Source: Sphingomonas_R arantia (lineage in GTDB: Bacteria; Pseudomonadota; Alphaproteobacteria; Sphingomonadales; Sphingomonadaceae). From it: a stretch of 64,000 bases of DNA. The position numbers and the translations under genes are program-made. Below are positions 1-9,345 of the stretch, piece by piece (within the stretch, counting starts at the first letter, position 1; the number at the start of each line of letters is the position of its first letter). The stretch covers positions 310,001 to 374,000 of the forward strand of contig NZ_JBHUGS010000003.1 in NCBI RefSeq assembly GCF_042682045.1. Direction: 5' to 3'. The notes under the pieces are model-generated. The model was not told where the DNA came from, did not search any database, and worked only from the letters and a program-made list of their open reading frames with translations.

Positions 1-1125
1 CCCGCCCTGCGTCAGCCCCGCCCGCGCCGCGGTCAGCGCGTCGGCCGCGCGGTCCGCCTCGTCCAGCGTCTCGGCCAGCGCGATCATCCCCGACACCGCA
101 ACCGGTGTCCGGACGAAATCGAGCGTCGCGAACGGCTGCAACCGGGCGATAGCCGCCGCCCGCCCGCCGGTCATGCCCAGCGCCTGCGCATCGAGCCGCA
201 CGGTCGACACCGCATCCTCGCCCATCCCGTTCGCCACCGCGACGCTCGCCGCCGTCTCGGACGCCTCGCGATACCGGCCGAGCAGCACGAACGCGCGCAC
301 CGCCCCCAGCCGCGTCTGCGGATCGTCGGGTTGCGCCGCGAACGCCGCCAGCCGGTCAGTCGCGAACGCATCGATCGCGCGCCCCGACTGCGGCCCCATC
401 TGCTCCTCAAGCTGGGGCCAGATCGGCGCATGGTCGCGCAGGATCGCCAGTTCGAACAGCGACTCGGGCGATGTCACGCGCGGCAGGATCTGCCCCGCCT
501 CGACCACCTCGCCACGCCGCACCAGCACCGACACCGCCGCCTCGGCCACGTCGCCGCGCAATTCGGGAAGGTCGGTCGGCTGCCAGTCCGCGCGCGCCAG
601 TGCCACCGCGATCCGGTCGCGCAACGCGATGTCCTTCGACTCCGACAATGTCTGGTTGATCGCGCGCCATAACCGCCCGGAAATGCCGCTCAGCCCGTCC
701 GGCGTCTTCTCCGCCAGCACTGCGAGCTGCTCGCCCGCGCCCTTCATGTCGCCCGCGTCCGCCGCGATCAGAATGCCGAACCCGCGCACGATCGGGTTCG
801 TCGGTTCCGCCTTCACAAGCTCGGCCTGCACCGCGGCCAGCTCGCCACCGCGCCCCGCCGGTGCCAGGCAATTCAGCCGCAGCAGCTGCACCGCATTCCG
901 GTCCGCCCCCGGCGCCAGCCCCGGCACCACCGGGTCGAGCCGAGCCAGCAACCCGGCGCAATCGCCCTTCTGCCCCAGCGCATAGGCCTCCGCGATCGCG
1001 GTCCGCACATCGCCCGACGGCTTCGCGACCCCCGCCTGCGGCACCGGCACCGGCACCGGAACCGCCCCGGCCGCCGTCCCGCACAGAATCAGCGCCAGGA
1101 ACGCCGCACGGTCAGCGCGCATCAT
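1..1125 (-). CDS. Exported repeat protein, 3' end cut by window edge
   Basis: Reading the minus strand from an ATG at 1125 gives an open frame that runs off the left edge with no stop. The product starts with a short hydrophobic signal-like segment (AAFLALILCGTAAGA), then a proline/valine stretch, then alanine-rich helical repeats that look TPR-like (for example AYALGQKGDCAGLLARLDPV and AVRAFVLLGRYREASETA). A second ATG lies directly downstream at 1122. The start overlaps the 3' end of phaZ (stop at 1112), so the two are probably co-transcribed. I do not recognise a specific family. A secreted or periplasmic TPR-type scaffold is the best description, and the C-terminus lies outside the window. 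Confidence 0.6.
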   Translation of the reverse strand, partial: MMRADRAAFLALILCGTAAGAVPVPVPVPQAGVAKPSGDVRTAIAEAYALGQKGDCAGLLARLDPVVPGLAPGADRNAVQLLRLNCLAPAGRGGELAAVQAELVKAEPTNPIVRGFGILIAADAGDMKGAGEQLAVLAEKTPDGLSGISGRLWRAINQTLSESKDIALRDRIAVALARADWQPTDLPELRGDVAEAAVSVLVRRGEVVEAGQILPRVTSPESLFELAILRDHAPIWPQLEEQMGPQSGRAIDAFATDRLAAFAAQPDDPQTRLGAVRAFVLLGRYREASETAASVAVANGMGEDAVSTVRLDAQALGMTGGRAAAIARLQPFATLDFVRTPVAVSGMIALAETLDEADRAADALTAARAGLTQGG

Positions 1126-2347
1126 GCGCGACGATCCAACCCTCGACCACCGGCGCGATCACGTCGCGCCACCGCCGCCCGTTGAAGATCCCGTAATGGC
1201 CGACCCCCTCGGCCATGAAATACTCCCGGTGTTCCTCCGGCAATGCGGTCGCCAGCGTCAGCGCCGCCTTGGTCTGCCCGATGCCGGAGATATCGTCGCG
1301 CTCTCCCTCGATCGCCAGCAGGCCGATGTCGGTGATCGCACCCGGGTCCACGCGCCGCCCGCGGTGATAATATTCGCCCTTCGGCAGGGCATGCTGCTGG
1401 AACACCAGGTCGATCGTCTGGAGGTAGAATTCGGCGCTCATGTCGCAGACCGAACGATATTCGTCGTAGAACGCCTTGCTCGCGTCCGCACTGTCACCGT
1501 CGCCCGCGACCAGATGCTTGAACATGTCGAAATGGCTGACCAGGTGGTTGCCCAGGTTCATCGCCATGAACCCGGTCAGTTGCAGGAAGCCCGGATACAC
1601 GCGCCGCCCGCCGCCCGGATAATAATAAGGCACCGTGGCGATCACATTCTGTTCGAACCACGCATGCGGCCGCTGCGTCGCGACCGTGTTGACGCTCGTC
1701 GGCGCCTCGCGCGTGTCGACCGGCCCGCCCATCATGGTCAGCGTCGCCGGCCGCGCCGGGTGCCGGTCCGCGGACATCAAAGCCGCGGCGGCATAGGCCG
1801 GCACGGACGGCTGGCACACCGCCAGCACATGCGCACGACCCGATCCGTCGGCGCTCATCGTCTCCAGGAATTGCACCAGATAATCGACATAATCGTCCAG
1901 ATCGAACGTCCCGTCGCTCAGCGGTACCAGCTTCGCATCGCGCCAGTCGGTGATGTGCACGTCATGCCCCGGCAGCATCCGCTCCACCGTCCCGCGCAGC
2001 AACGTCGCATAATGGCCCGACATCGGCGCGACGATCAACAGCTTGGGCGCACCCTCGACGCCCTCGCGCCGGAACCGCTTCAGCTGCCCGAACGGCAGGC
2101 GCAGTACGATCTCCTCGGTGACCGCGACCTCGCGCCCGTCGACCACCGTCTTGTCCAGCCCGAACGCCGGTTTGCCGTAGGTCGCCGACGCATGCGCAAA
2201 AACGTCGAAGCCCGACGCCACCACCGGCCCGAACTTCGTATGGGCCATCGGGTTGACCGGGTTGGCCATCCATTCGGCACCCAGCGTGGCCAGCGCACTG
2301 GCCCCCGCCATCATCGTCCGCTGCATCTCGTAGGCGGCGTAAAGCAT
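1112..2347 (-). CDS. phaZ: Intracellular poly(3-hydroxybutyrate) depolymerase
   Basis: This 411-aa protein matches the intracellular PHB depolymerase family that mobilises carbon stored in cytoplasmic PHB granules. Visible hallmarks are the lipase-box-like motif AVCQPS with a cysteine nucleophile near residue 178 (the family uses Cys rather than Ser), an acidic residue in EGERDDI and the catalytic His in GVGHYG near the C-terminus. The N-terminus MLYAAYEMQR is typical of the family and there is no signal peptide, which fits cytoplasmic action. Its 3' end overlaps the start of the next minus-strand gene by 14 nt. No PHA synthase or phasin gene lies in this window. Confidence 0.92.
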   Translation of the reverse strand: MLYAAYEMQRTMMAGASALATLGAEWMANPVNPMAHTKFGPVVASGFDVFAHASATYGKPAFGLDKTVVDGREVAVTEEIVLRLPFGQLKRFRREGVEGAPKLLIVAPMSGHYATLLRGTVERMLPGHDVHITDWRDAKLVPLSDGTFDLDDYVDYLVQFLETMSADGSGRAHVLAVCQPSVPAYAAAALMSADRHPARPATLTMMGGPVDTREAPTSVNTVATQRPHAWFEQNVIATVPYYYPGGGRRVYPGFLQLTGFMAMNLGNHLVSHFDMFKHLVAGDGDSADASKAFYDEYRSVCDMSAEFYLQTIDLVFQQHALPKGEYYHRGRRVDPGAITDIGLLAIEGERDDISGIGQTKAALTLATALPEEHREYFMAEGVGHYGIFNGRRWRDVIAPVVEGWIVAHDAR

Positions 2348-2510
2348 CAGGCATCCTCACATCGGCGGTCGCCCGTCCGGACGATCAAGATAACAACGCC
2401 GAATACACCGATTTGATGCACCGCACCACAGACCGCCCGCGGGCGTGCCTTATCGTCCCAGTCCCCAACGTCGCGCTTACCGCCCTGCCGCCTTCATGCT
2501 AGGCGGCGGC

Positions 2511-4277
2511 ATGGACAAGCCCGACGTCGCCCCCGCCCGCAAGATCGGTTCGCTGCTGCTGGTCTGGCGGTTCGCCACCGTCTACAAGGGGCACCTCGCC
2601 GCCGCGATCCTCGCGCTCATTGTGGCCGCCACCGCGACGCTCGCGATCCCGAGCGGGTTCAAGCTCGTCATCGACCGCGGCTTCTCCGCCGGCACCGGCG
2701 ATATCGGCCGTTATTTCCAGTATCTGCTGCTGATCGTCGCGGTGCTCGCCGCCGCCACCGCGCTGCGCTTCTACTTCGTCTCCTGGCTCGGCGAACGGGT
2801 CGTCGCCGACGTCCGCACCGCGACGCAGCGCAACCTGCTGGCACTCGCCCCGCGCTTCTTCGAGGAGAACCGCCCGTCCGAAATCGCGTCGCGGCTCACC
2901 GCCGACACGTCGATCATCGAACAGGTCGTCGGTACCACCGTCTCCGTGGCGCTCCGCAACATCGTCGTCGGCATCGGCGGCATCATCTACCTCCTCACGC
3001 TCGCGCCGAAACTCACCGCCATGCTCCTGCTCGGCATCCCGTTCGCGATTCTGCCGATCGTGTTCATGGGCCGCCGCGTCCGCATCCTGTCGCGTTCGAC
3101 GCAGGACCGGATCGCCACCGTCGGCACGATCGTCGCCGAAACCCTGGGCGCGATGAAGATCGTCCAGGCATTCGGTCAGGAAAAGCGCGAGGGCGACCGC
3201 TTCGCCACCGCGGTGGAGGATGCGTTCCAGACCTCGCGCCGCCGCATCCGGCTCCGCGCGATCATGACCGCGATCGTCATCCTCGTCATCTTCGGGTCGA
3301 TCGTGCTCATCATGTGGCAGGGCGCGCTCGACGTCGCCGCGGGCCGCATCTCCAGCGGCACGATCGCCGCGTTCGTTTTCACCGGCGGGCTCGTCGCGGG
3401 CGCATTCGGCGCGCTGACCGAGGTGTACGGCGATCTGCTGCGCGGCGCGGGTGCCGCCGGCCGCATCGCCGAACTGCTGTCCGAAGTGCCCGAGATCCGC
3501 GCACCCGCGAACCCCGTGCCGCTCCCCACCCCGTCGCAGGGCCGGCTCGCGTTCGACCGCGTCTCGTTCCGTTACCCGACCCGGCCGGAGGTGAAGTCGC
3601 TCGACGATTTCACCCTCGCGATCCGCTCCGGCGAAATGGTCGCGCTGGTCGGCCCGTCGGGTGCCGGCAAGTCCACCATCTTCCAGCTGGCGCAGCGTTT
3701 CTACGATCCGGGCGAAGGCACCGTGTCGATCGACGGCGTGGCACTCCCCGCCACCGATCCCGCCATGATCCGCGACCGCATCGCGATGGTGCCGCAGGAA
3801 ACGGTGATCTTCGCCGCCTCCGCCCGCGACAACCTCCGCTACGGCCACTGGGACGCGGACGATGCCGCGCTCTGGTCCGCCGCCGAAACCGCCAACGCCG
3901 CCGAATTCCTCCGCGCGCTGCCCGACGGGCTCGACACTTATCTCGGCGAAGGCGGCGCGCGGCTGTCCGGCGGTCAGCGCCAGCGGCTCGCCATCGCCCG
4001 CGCGGTCCTGCGCGACGCCCCGCTGCTGCTGCTCGACGAGGCGACCTCCGCGCTCGACGCCGAATCCGAACGCCATGTGCAGCAGGCGCTCGAACGGCTG
4101 ATGGCCAACCGCACCACGCTCGTCATCGCGCACCGCCTCGCCACGATCCGCATGGCCGACCGCATCGTCGTGATGGACGGCGGTCGCATCGTCGAACAGG
4201 GCACCCACACTGAACTGATCGGCGGCGGCGGCCTCTACGCCCGCCTCGCCCGCCTCCAGTTCGACGACGCCGCCTGA
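2511..4277 (+). CDS. ABC transporter, fused permease and ATPase (exporter type)
   Basis: This is a half-size ABC exporter of 588 aa from the chosen ATG (MDKPDV). An in-frame frame extends back to 2445 and another ATG lies at 2496, but the upstream residues look non-coding. The N-terminal half is a type-1 exporter membrane domain with about six hydrophobic segments. The C-terminal half carries Walker A GPSGAGKST, signature LSGGQRQR and Walker B LLLLDEATSALD, followed by the H-loop IAHRLAT. It resembles MsbA-like and multidrug or lipid exporters and should act as a homodimer in the inner membrane. The substrate cannot be read from the sequence. It is divergent from phaZ and stands alone. Confidence 0.88.
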   Translation: MDKPDVAPARKIGSLLLVWRFATVYKGHLAAAILALIVAATATLAIPSGFKLVIDRGFSAGTGDIGRYFQYLLLIVAVLAAATALRFYFVSWLGERVVADVRTATQRNLLALAPRFFEENRPSEIASRLTADTSIIEQVVGTTVSVALRNIVVGIGGIIYLLTLAPKLTAMLLLGIPFAILPIVFMGRRVRILSRSTQDRIATVGTIVAETLGAMKIVQAFGQEKREGDRFATAVEDAFQTSRRRIRLRAIMTAIVILVIFGSIVLIMWQGALDVAAGRISSGTIAAFVFTGGLVAGAFGALTEVYGDLLRGAGAAGRIAELLSEVPEIRAPANPVPLPTPSQGRLAFDRVSFRYPTRPEVKSLDDFTLAIRSGEMVALVGPSGAGKSTIFQLAQRFYDPGEGTVSIDGVALPATDPAMIRDRIAMVPQETVIFAASARDNLRYGHWDADDAALWSAAETANAAEFLRALPDGLDTYLGEGGARLSGGQRQRLAIARAVLRDAPLLLLDEATSALDAESERHVQQALERLMANRTTLVIAHRLATIRMADRIVVMDGGRIVEQGTHTELIGGGGLYARLARLQFDDAA

Positions 4278-4281
4278 TACC

Positions 4282-4542
4282 TCAAGCCGGCGTCGCCACC
4301 ACCTCGACAACCTCGAACGCGTAGCTCCGCCACCCGCGCACCTTCGCCGCATCCGCCGCCGCCGCGCGCTTGCCTTTCGCCTCGGCCAGCGACTTGGCAT
4401 GCCCCCAGAACACCTCAGTCCGGTCCCCCTCCAGCACCGCGACGATCCGCCAGTAATGCGTGAACGGCATGCCCGTCGGCCCGATCGTCTTGACCGTCCC
4501 GTCCGGCAACGTCGCCGTCAGATACTGCTTCCGCTTCGCCAT
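4282..4542 (-). CDS. Small conserved hypothetical protein
   Basis: An 86-aa protein starting MAKRKQYLTATLPDG at the ATG ending at 4542; the same frame is open further upstream but that part has no coding character. The sequence is compact and charged, with the phrase THYWRIVAVLEGD and a C-terminal Ala/Lys-rich helix (SLAEAKGKRAAAADAAKVRGW). There is no signal peptide or membrane segment. It ends 5 nt from the convergent ABC exporter stop. I do not recognise a function. Confidence 0.65.
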   Translation of the reverse strand: MAKRKQYLTATLPDGTVKTIGPTGMPFTHYWRIVAVLEGDRTEVFWGHAKSLAEAKGKRAAAADAAKVRGWRSYAFEVVEVVATPA

Positions 4543-4864
4543 GGTTACGCCATCCCCGCGATCGCCCCCGATCGCAAGCGGCCGTTGTTCGGTCCTGGGT
4601 CCGGCGCGACGCATCCGACCGTCATTTGGGACCGCGCGACGTTCCCACTTTCCAATGTATGATCGATAACTTCGAGAAAGCAGAAACGGGGACAGATTTC
4701 GAGACTTTGCAGCCTGTCCGTAGCCGTAACGGCGAACCGAGGAGAGCTTTTCGATTCTACGTTCGTTTGCGGAGAACGCGATCCGGCCGCTGTCTGCACG
4801 ACACGGCCGCGGGCTATTGCCTACCGGGCCGACGATGCGCAGGTGCCTGCACGGGGGCCGACAC
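4543..4864. other. Intergenic region with no gene seen
   Basis: About 320 bases between the small minus-strand gene and the MFS transporter. Short open frames cross it on both strands, but none has a convincing start, ribosome site or recognisable product. The sequence becomes visibly less GC-biased from about 4620 onward and this continues into the MFS gene. I see no hairpin terminator or clear promoter. Confidence 0.4.
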
Positions 4865-6061
4865 ATGGAAGAAGTCAGGATCAAACGGGGATGGGGGTGG
4901 CTGCTACTGGCCACGCTCATTCTCTCGACCATCGGCGATGAAATCTCGCTGATCACACTGATGTTCCGCACCGCCGGCGATCGCACCCCTTTTGCCGTGC
5001 CGATGCTGCTTGTTGCGCAGTTGTTACCGGGACTGGCGGCGATGCCCTTCATCGGGCGGCTCGTCGACGACCGCGATGCCGGAAAGCTGTTGGTCGCAAC
5101 CGCGCTGGCCAACGCCGTCATCCTCACCTGGATGGCTTGGCATCCTGACCAAGTCTCCACCATATTGGGGGCTGGCATCCTCAGCATCTCGTTCGCGGTC
5201 GGCGGCGCGGCCAGCTTCGCGCTCATACCCGTCCTAGCCGCAGGTCTTGGCATATCGCTGTCGAGGGCAAACGCGGTGCAGGAGTTCGTACGCAGCGGCG
5301 GGATGTTGGCAGGACCGGTTGCAGGCGGCGCGTTGGTCGCATGGGGCGGCACCGCAAACGCGCTGCTGATCGATGCCGCCAGTTTTGCGCTCCTGGGTGC
5401 GGTCGTACTCGGAAGCGGCGTGCGCCGTCCTGTCGAACCGACGGGAGGAGAAGCGCGGACGCTCTTGTCCGAGTACCTGCCGATCCTGCGCAACCGCAGG
5501 ATTACAGTCATGGTCGGCGCTCTGACGATCGGTGTCTACGCGACCGCGATCGCCGATGTCGCGTTCGTGTTCCTCGTCACGGTGTCATTGGCAGCAGGAC
5601 CAACTGCCTTCGGTTTGTTGACCGCCTGCTGGGCGGGGGGAATGATGGTCGGGGCCGGTCTCGCCGGTACGGTCTCGATGGATCGTCCTGCGTCGATTGC
5701 GTTTGTTTCCATCACCGTGATGGGTGCCACGATGTTGGCAATCGGGGTCGCGGGAACCACGATGGTGGCCGGTCTTATGCTTGTTGGGATCGCATTCGTT
5801 ATTGGCGGCGGCGCGAACAGCGCTCACAATGTCGCGGTACGGACGATGCTCCAACAGGAAGCGCCCCCGGGGGCACGTGGCAAGGTCGCAGCGATCTACG
5901 GGGCCGCAACGAGCACCGCGAGCATACTCGGCTACATGACCGGGGGCCTGTTCACGCCAGACAACGCGACTGGTGCCTACGTCCTGGGCGGCGCTCTCGG
6001 CGTCCTGGCCGGGCTCCTCGGTTGGCTGCTCTTCAGTTTAGCTAGGCCGAAAGACACCTGA
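4865..6061 (+). CDS. MFS transporter with atypical composition
   Basis: A 398-aa membrane protein from ATG 4865 (MEEVRIKRGW); upstream in-frame codons back to 4817 do not look like protein. It has about twelve hydrophobic segments and the family loop FIGRLVDDRDAGKLL, and it resembles the MFS_3/EntS-like group of exporters. Its codon use is less GC3-biased than its neighbours (many ttg, gtt and ggg codons), as is the DNA around it, which suggests acquisition by transfer. A perfect 14-bp palindrome TTCCCCGCGGGGAA lies just downstream. The substrate is unknown; efflux is a reasonable guess only. Confidence 0.8.
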   Translation: MEEVRIKRGWGWLLLATLILSTIGDEISLITLMFRTAGDRTPFAVPMLLVAQLLPGLAAMPFIGRLVDDRDAGKLLVATALANAVILTWMAWHPDQVSTILGAGILSISFAVGGAASFALIPVLAAGLGISLSRANAVQEFVRSGGMLAGPVAGGALVAWGGTANALLIDAASFALLGAVVLGSGVRRPVEPTGGEARTLLSEYLPILRNRRITVMVGALTIGVYATAIADVAFVFLVTVSLAAGPTAFGLLTACWAGGMMVGAGLAGTVSMDRPASIAFVSITVMGATMLAIGVAGTTMVAGLMLVGIAFVIGGGANSAHNVAVRTMLQQEAPPGARGKVAAIYGAATSTASILGYMTGGLFTPDNATGAYVLGGALGVLAGLLGWLLFSLARPKDT

Positions 6062-6098
6062 CCGCGGTCCAGCGAACATGGCCATTCCCGGAACTTAA

Positions 6099-6112
6099 TT
6101 CCCCGCGGGGAA
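6099..6112. repeat. 14-bp perfect palindrome after MFS gene
   Basis: TTCCCCGCGGGGAA reads identically on both strands and sits 38 nt past the MFS stop codon, between convergent genes. It has no loop and only weak flanking T content, so it may be a protein-binding site or part of a transcript end rather than a standard terminator. Confidence 0.4.
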
Positions 6113-6215
6113 ACAGGACATCGGATCGGAGGAGATTTTTCGCTCTCGATCTGCTTTGAATTAGACGGAGTACAGGTCACCGAAACGGACCGTCACGCCA
6201 TTCGCGGTAAGCCAC

Positions 6216-7712
6216 CTAACCCCCCAAAGCCTTCTGCCGCCGCCGCTGCACGCTCGACCCCAGCCCGATCGCCTCGCGATATTTCGCCACCGTGCGCCGC
6301 GCGATGTCGAACCCGCGCGCCTTCAGCAGGTCGACCAGCGCGTCGTCGGACAGCACCGCTGCGCCCTCCGCCGCGATCAGCCGGCCGATCGCGTCCTTCA
6401 CCGCCTCCGCCGATGCCGCCTCGCCGCCGTCCGCCGACTGGATGCCGCTGGTGAAGAAGTATTTCAGCTCGAACAGCCCGCGTTCGCAGCTCAGATATTT
6501 GTTCGACGTCACCCGGCTGACCGTCGATTCGTGCATCCCGATCGCATCCGCCACGGTACGCAGCGTCAGCGGGCGCAGGTGCGTCACCCCGTGGCGGAAG
6601 AACGCCTCCTGCTGCTGCACCAGTTCGGTCGCCACCTTCACGATCGTACGCGCGCGCTGGTCGAGCGCCTTTACCAGCCAGTTCGCGCTCGCCACGCAGT
6701 CCGCCAGCCACGCCTTCGACGCCTTGTCCTGCACGCCCCCCGACAGCTCGACATAATAGCTGCGGTTCAGCAGCACACGCGGCAACGTCGCGCTGTTCAG
6801 CTCGATCGCCCAGCCGGCCCCGCGCCGCGCGACGAAGATGTCCGGCGACACCGCCTCGATCCGCCCCCCGCCAAACCGCAGCCCCGGCTTCGGATCGTAG
6901 CGCCGCAGCTCGCGGATCATGTCGACCAGATCCTCGTCGTCGACCCGGCACAGCCGCCGCAGCTGCGCCATCGATCCGCGCGCGACCAGGTCCAGGTTCG
7001 CGATCAGCGCGGCCATGCACGGGTCGTACCGGTCCGCCTCGCGCGCCTGCAACGCCAGGCACTCCGCCAGCCCGCGCGCTGCGACCCCGGTCGGCTCCAG
7101 CCCCTGCACCACGCCCAGCACGCGCTCGACCGCCGCGACCGGCAGTCCGAGCCGCTCGGCCACCTCTTCGATCCGCCCGGTCAGATACCCCGCCTCGTCG
7201 ATCAGGTCGATCAGATGGCCCGCAACGATCAGGTCCGTCCCCGCCAGCACCATCCCGGCCTGCGCCATCAGATGATCGTGCAGCGACAGGTCCGCGACCA
7301 ATGTCGCCTCATACCCCTCCCCGTCCGCCGCCAGCGCCGCGCCGGACCGCGTGCCGTCCATCCCCAGCGCACCGTCCATGCCCGGCCCCGCATCGGTCGG
7401 CCCGTCGTGGATGAAGGTCTCGGCATCGTAATCGACGTCGAGCGGCTGGTCCGCCGCGCCCTCGCCCGCCGCGATCAACTGGTCCGCGGTCGCCGGCTCG
7501 GCGGTTTCGACGACCACCGCGTCACGCTCCACCTCGGGCGCATCGCCCTCCTCGCGCCCCGCCTCGAGCAGCGGGTTCTTCTCCAGCTCCTCGGCGATGA
7601 ACCCTTCGATCTCCAGGTTCGACAGCGCGAGCAGCTTGATCGCCTGCTGCAACTGCGGCGTCATCACCAGCGACTGCGACTGGCGCAGGTCCAGTCGCGG
7701 GGCCAGGCTCAT
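6216..7712 (-). CDS. rpoN: RNA polymerase sigma-54 factor
   Basis: This 498-aa protein is sigma-54. The N-terminal region I contains RQSQSLVMTPQLQQAIKLLALSNLE, the glutamine/leucine-rich part that contacts activator ATPases. An acidic linker follows, then the core-binding region, the HTH (LRTVADAIGMHESTVSRVTSNK) and the RpoN box ARRTVAKYRE at residues 471-480, which reads the -24 promoter element. It directs transcription that depends on enhancer-binding proteins. The gene follows lptB by 27 nt on the same strand, the usual order in alphaproteobacteria. No enhancer-binding activator is encoded in this window. Confidence 0.97.
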   Translation of the reverse strand: MSLAPRLDLRQSQSLVMTPQLQQAIKLLALSNLEIEGFIAEELEKNPLLEAGREEGDAPEVERDAVVVETAEPATADQLIAAGEGAADQPLDVDYDAETFIHDGPTDAGPGMDGALGMDGTRSGAALAADGEGYEATLVADLSLHDHLMAQAGMVLAGTDLIVAGHLIDLIDEAGYLTGRIEEVAERLGLPVAAVERVLGVVQGLEPTGVAARGLAECLALQAREADRYDPCMAALIANLDLVARGSMAQLRRLCRVDDEDLVDMIRELRRYDPKPGLRFGGGRIEAVSPDIFVARRGAGWAIELNSATLPRVLLNRSYYVELSGGVQDKASKAWLADCVASANWLVKALDQRARTIVKVATELVQQQEAFFRHGVTHLRPLTLRTVADAIGMHESTVSRVTSNKYLSCERGLFELKYFFTSGIQSADGGEAASAEAVKDAIGRLIAAEGAAVLSDDALVDLLKARGFDIARRTVAKYREAIGLGSSVQRRRQKALGG

Positions 7713-7739
7713 GACGTGGCGGGCCCCCCAGCCATCCCG

Positions 7740-8513
7740 CTAGAGCGCGAAGCTCTCGCCGAGATACAGCCGGCGGACATTCTCGTCAGCCACCAGCGCC
7801 TGCGGGCTGCCCTGGAACAGCACCTTGCCGTCGTAGATGATGCAGGCCCGGTCGACGATGTCGAGCGTCTCGCGGACATTGTGATCGGTGATCAGCACGC
7901 CGATGTCGCGCCGCTTCAGGTCCTTCACCAGATCGCGGATGTCGGCGATCGAGATCGGATCGATGCCCGCGAACGGCTCGTCCAGCAGCATGATCGACGG
8001 GTCCGCGGCCAGCGCGCGCGCGATCTCGCACCGCCGCCGCTCGCCGCCCGACAGCGCCATCGCCGGCGAATCGCGCAGCCGCCCGATGTGGAATTCCTCG
8101 AGCAGCGTCTCGAGCTTCGCCGCGCGCGCCGCCTTGTCCGGCTCGGCCAGCTCCAGCACCGCCATGATGTTCTGGGCGACGGTCAGCCCGCGAAAGATCG
8201 ACGTCTCCTGCGGCAGATACCCAAGCCCCAGGATCGCGCGGCGATACATCGGCAGCCCGGTGATATCCTCGCCGTCCAGCAGGATGCGTCCCGCATCCGG
8301 CTTTACGAGCCCCATGACGGAGTAGAAGCACGTCGTCTTGCCCGCACCGTTCGGCCCGAGCAGGCCCACGACCTCGCCACGCGCCACGTCCAGCGACACG
8401 TCCGACAAGACCTGCCGCCGGTCGTACGACTTGGCGATCGAGACGATCGACAACCCGCGCGCCACCGCATGGCCATCGCTGCTCGCATCCGCCAGGATCA
8501 GGGTCTCGCTCAT
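7740..8513 (-). CDS. lptB: LPS export ABC transporter ATPase LptB
   Basis: This 257-aa ATPase energises extraction of lipopolysaccharide from the inner membrane with LptF/LptG and passes it to LptC/LptA. It shows Walker A GPNGAGKTT, the LptB-typical Q-loop phrase LPQETSIF, signature LSGGERRR, Walker B IMLLDEPFAGID and the downstream ITDHNVRETL. The first 25 residues are an extension relative to short LptB proteins. In related bacteria it directly follows lptA. Here a 1.08-kb block separates the two, so lptB-rpoN probably needs its own promoter in 8514-8750. Confidence 0.95.
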   Translation of the reverse strand: MSETLILADASSDGHAVARGLSIVSIAKSYDRRQVLSDVSLDVARGEVVGLLGPNGAGKTTCFYSVMGLVKPDAGRILLDGEDITGLPMYRRAILGLGYLPQETSIFRGLTVAQNIMAVLELAEPDKAARAAKLETLLEEFHIGRLRDSPAMALSGGERRRCEIARALAADPSIMLLDEPFAGIDPISIADIRDLVKDLKRRDIGVLITDHNVRETLDIVDRACIIYDGKVLFQGSPQALVADENVRRLYLGESFAL

Positions 8514-8662
8514 CCCCGCTGCCTAGCGGAGGCGGAGCGCGCCGACAATCCATGCGCGACGTCGCGGAAGGCCGGGCGGGGCCTGCACTGTCGCCTATGC
8601 CAACTACCAGACCGGTCGCCATGCCGCCGTCCACCGCAATTCTTATCCGTGAACCAGCCTGC

Positions 8663-8694
8663 CTTGATGCAAAAATCAAAAGTTTTGCATCAAG
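8663..8694. repeat. 12-bp perfect inverted repeat CTTGATGCAAAA
   Basis: The left arm is 8663-8674 and the right arm 8683-8694, with an 8-nt spacer; the arms are exactly complementary. The site is AT-rich in a GC-rich context. It lies between the divergent starts of lptB and the 8752 gene, so it could be an operator or a small hairpin. A related, less perfect copy sits just past the 8752 gene. Confidence 0.6.
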
Positions 8695-8751
8695 CCGGTG
8701 GGCATGGAAGCGCCTAATTGCGGACATTCGGGCTGCTGCGTAAGCTGACGT

Positions 8752-9309
8752 ATGCCTCCAAAATTTCAGACTGTTTTTGATCTAACGCAGCACATCGGGC
8801 TCATCCGACCAGCTTATTGGTTTATGGCTATCTTCGTGTTCGCCGGCGTTCTCCTGGCGGTGCTGGCGTGGTTGGCAGTTCGGCGGCGCTGGCGCTGGCG
8901 TCGTTCACTTCCGATATTCGCGACGGTATGGATCGTATTGTGCACGTACTTGATCGTCCTGGACGTACGCTACACGGCCGCCATACGCAGTGCAGTCGCG
9001 GGCGGAAAAGTTCAGACGGCGGAAGGCTGTTTAGATTATTTCCGGCCCGGCTCTCCATACGGGACTAAGAATACCGCCGGTGACGAGGAATGGAGTGTTG
9101 GCGGGCTTACGTTTAGCTACGGCGCGGGTGAGGTACGGCCGGCTTTCCATTTAGTCTCTACGGCGGGAGGTTTGGTTAGACCGGATTCGCGAGTACGAGT
9201 GACGTTCGCCATCAGCCCCGCGTATGGACGGCGCGAGATCGTCAAGCTTGAGCTTGCTCCGCACACATGTCCATTGGCGCGTCACGTTGAAGCGTTTGAG
9301 CAGCCGTAA
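8752..9309 (+). CDS. Hypothetical membrane-anchored protein, low GC
   Basis: A 185-aa product with two hydrophobic segments near the N-terminus (about residues 22-43 and 52-70), separated by an arginine/tryptophan-rich loop RRRWRWRR. A soluble C-terminal domain of about 110 residues follows, probably periplasmic or extracytoplasmic, and contains two cysteines. I do not recognise the family. Codon use is clearly less GC-rich than in the flanking lpt genes. It lies on the opposite strand inside the lptA-lptB interval, bracketed by GATGCAAAA-type palindromes, which suggests an inserted gene. Confidence 0.65.
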   Translation: MPPKFQTVFDLTQHIGLIRPAYWFMAIFVFAGVLLAVLAWLAVRRRWRWRRSLPIFATVWIVLCTYLIVLDVRYTAAIRSAVAGGKVQTAEGCLDYFRPGSPYGTKNTAGDEEWSVGGLTFSYGAGEVRPAFHLVSTAGGLVRPDSRVRVTFAISPAYGRREIVKLELAPHTCPLARHVEAFEQP

Positions 9310-9345
9310 AACAACCGTCCACCTTTCACCACTTTCCGCTCCCAC

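Noticed and set aside
173..985. Plus-strand 270-aa open frame at the left edge
   Set aside because: Ser/Arg/Ala/Pro-rich without motifs. The minus strand is open throughout and encodes a signal peptide plus helical repeats.
1124..2416. Plus-strand 430-aa open frame opposite phaZ
   Set aside because: His/Arg-rich shadow of a clearly recognisable PHB depolymerase.
2499..4400. Long minus-strand open frame opposite the ABC exporter
   Set aside because: Rich in Asp, Glu, Arg and Gly with no recognisable motif; the ABC exporter motifs are unambiguous on the plus strand.
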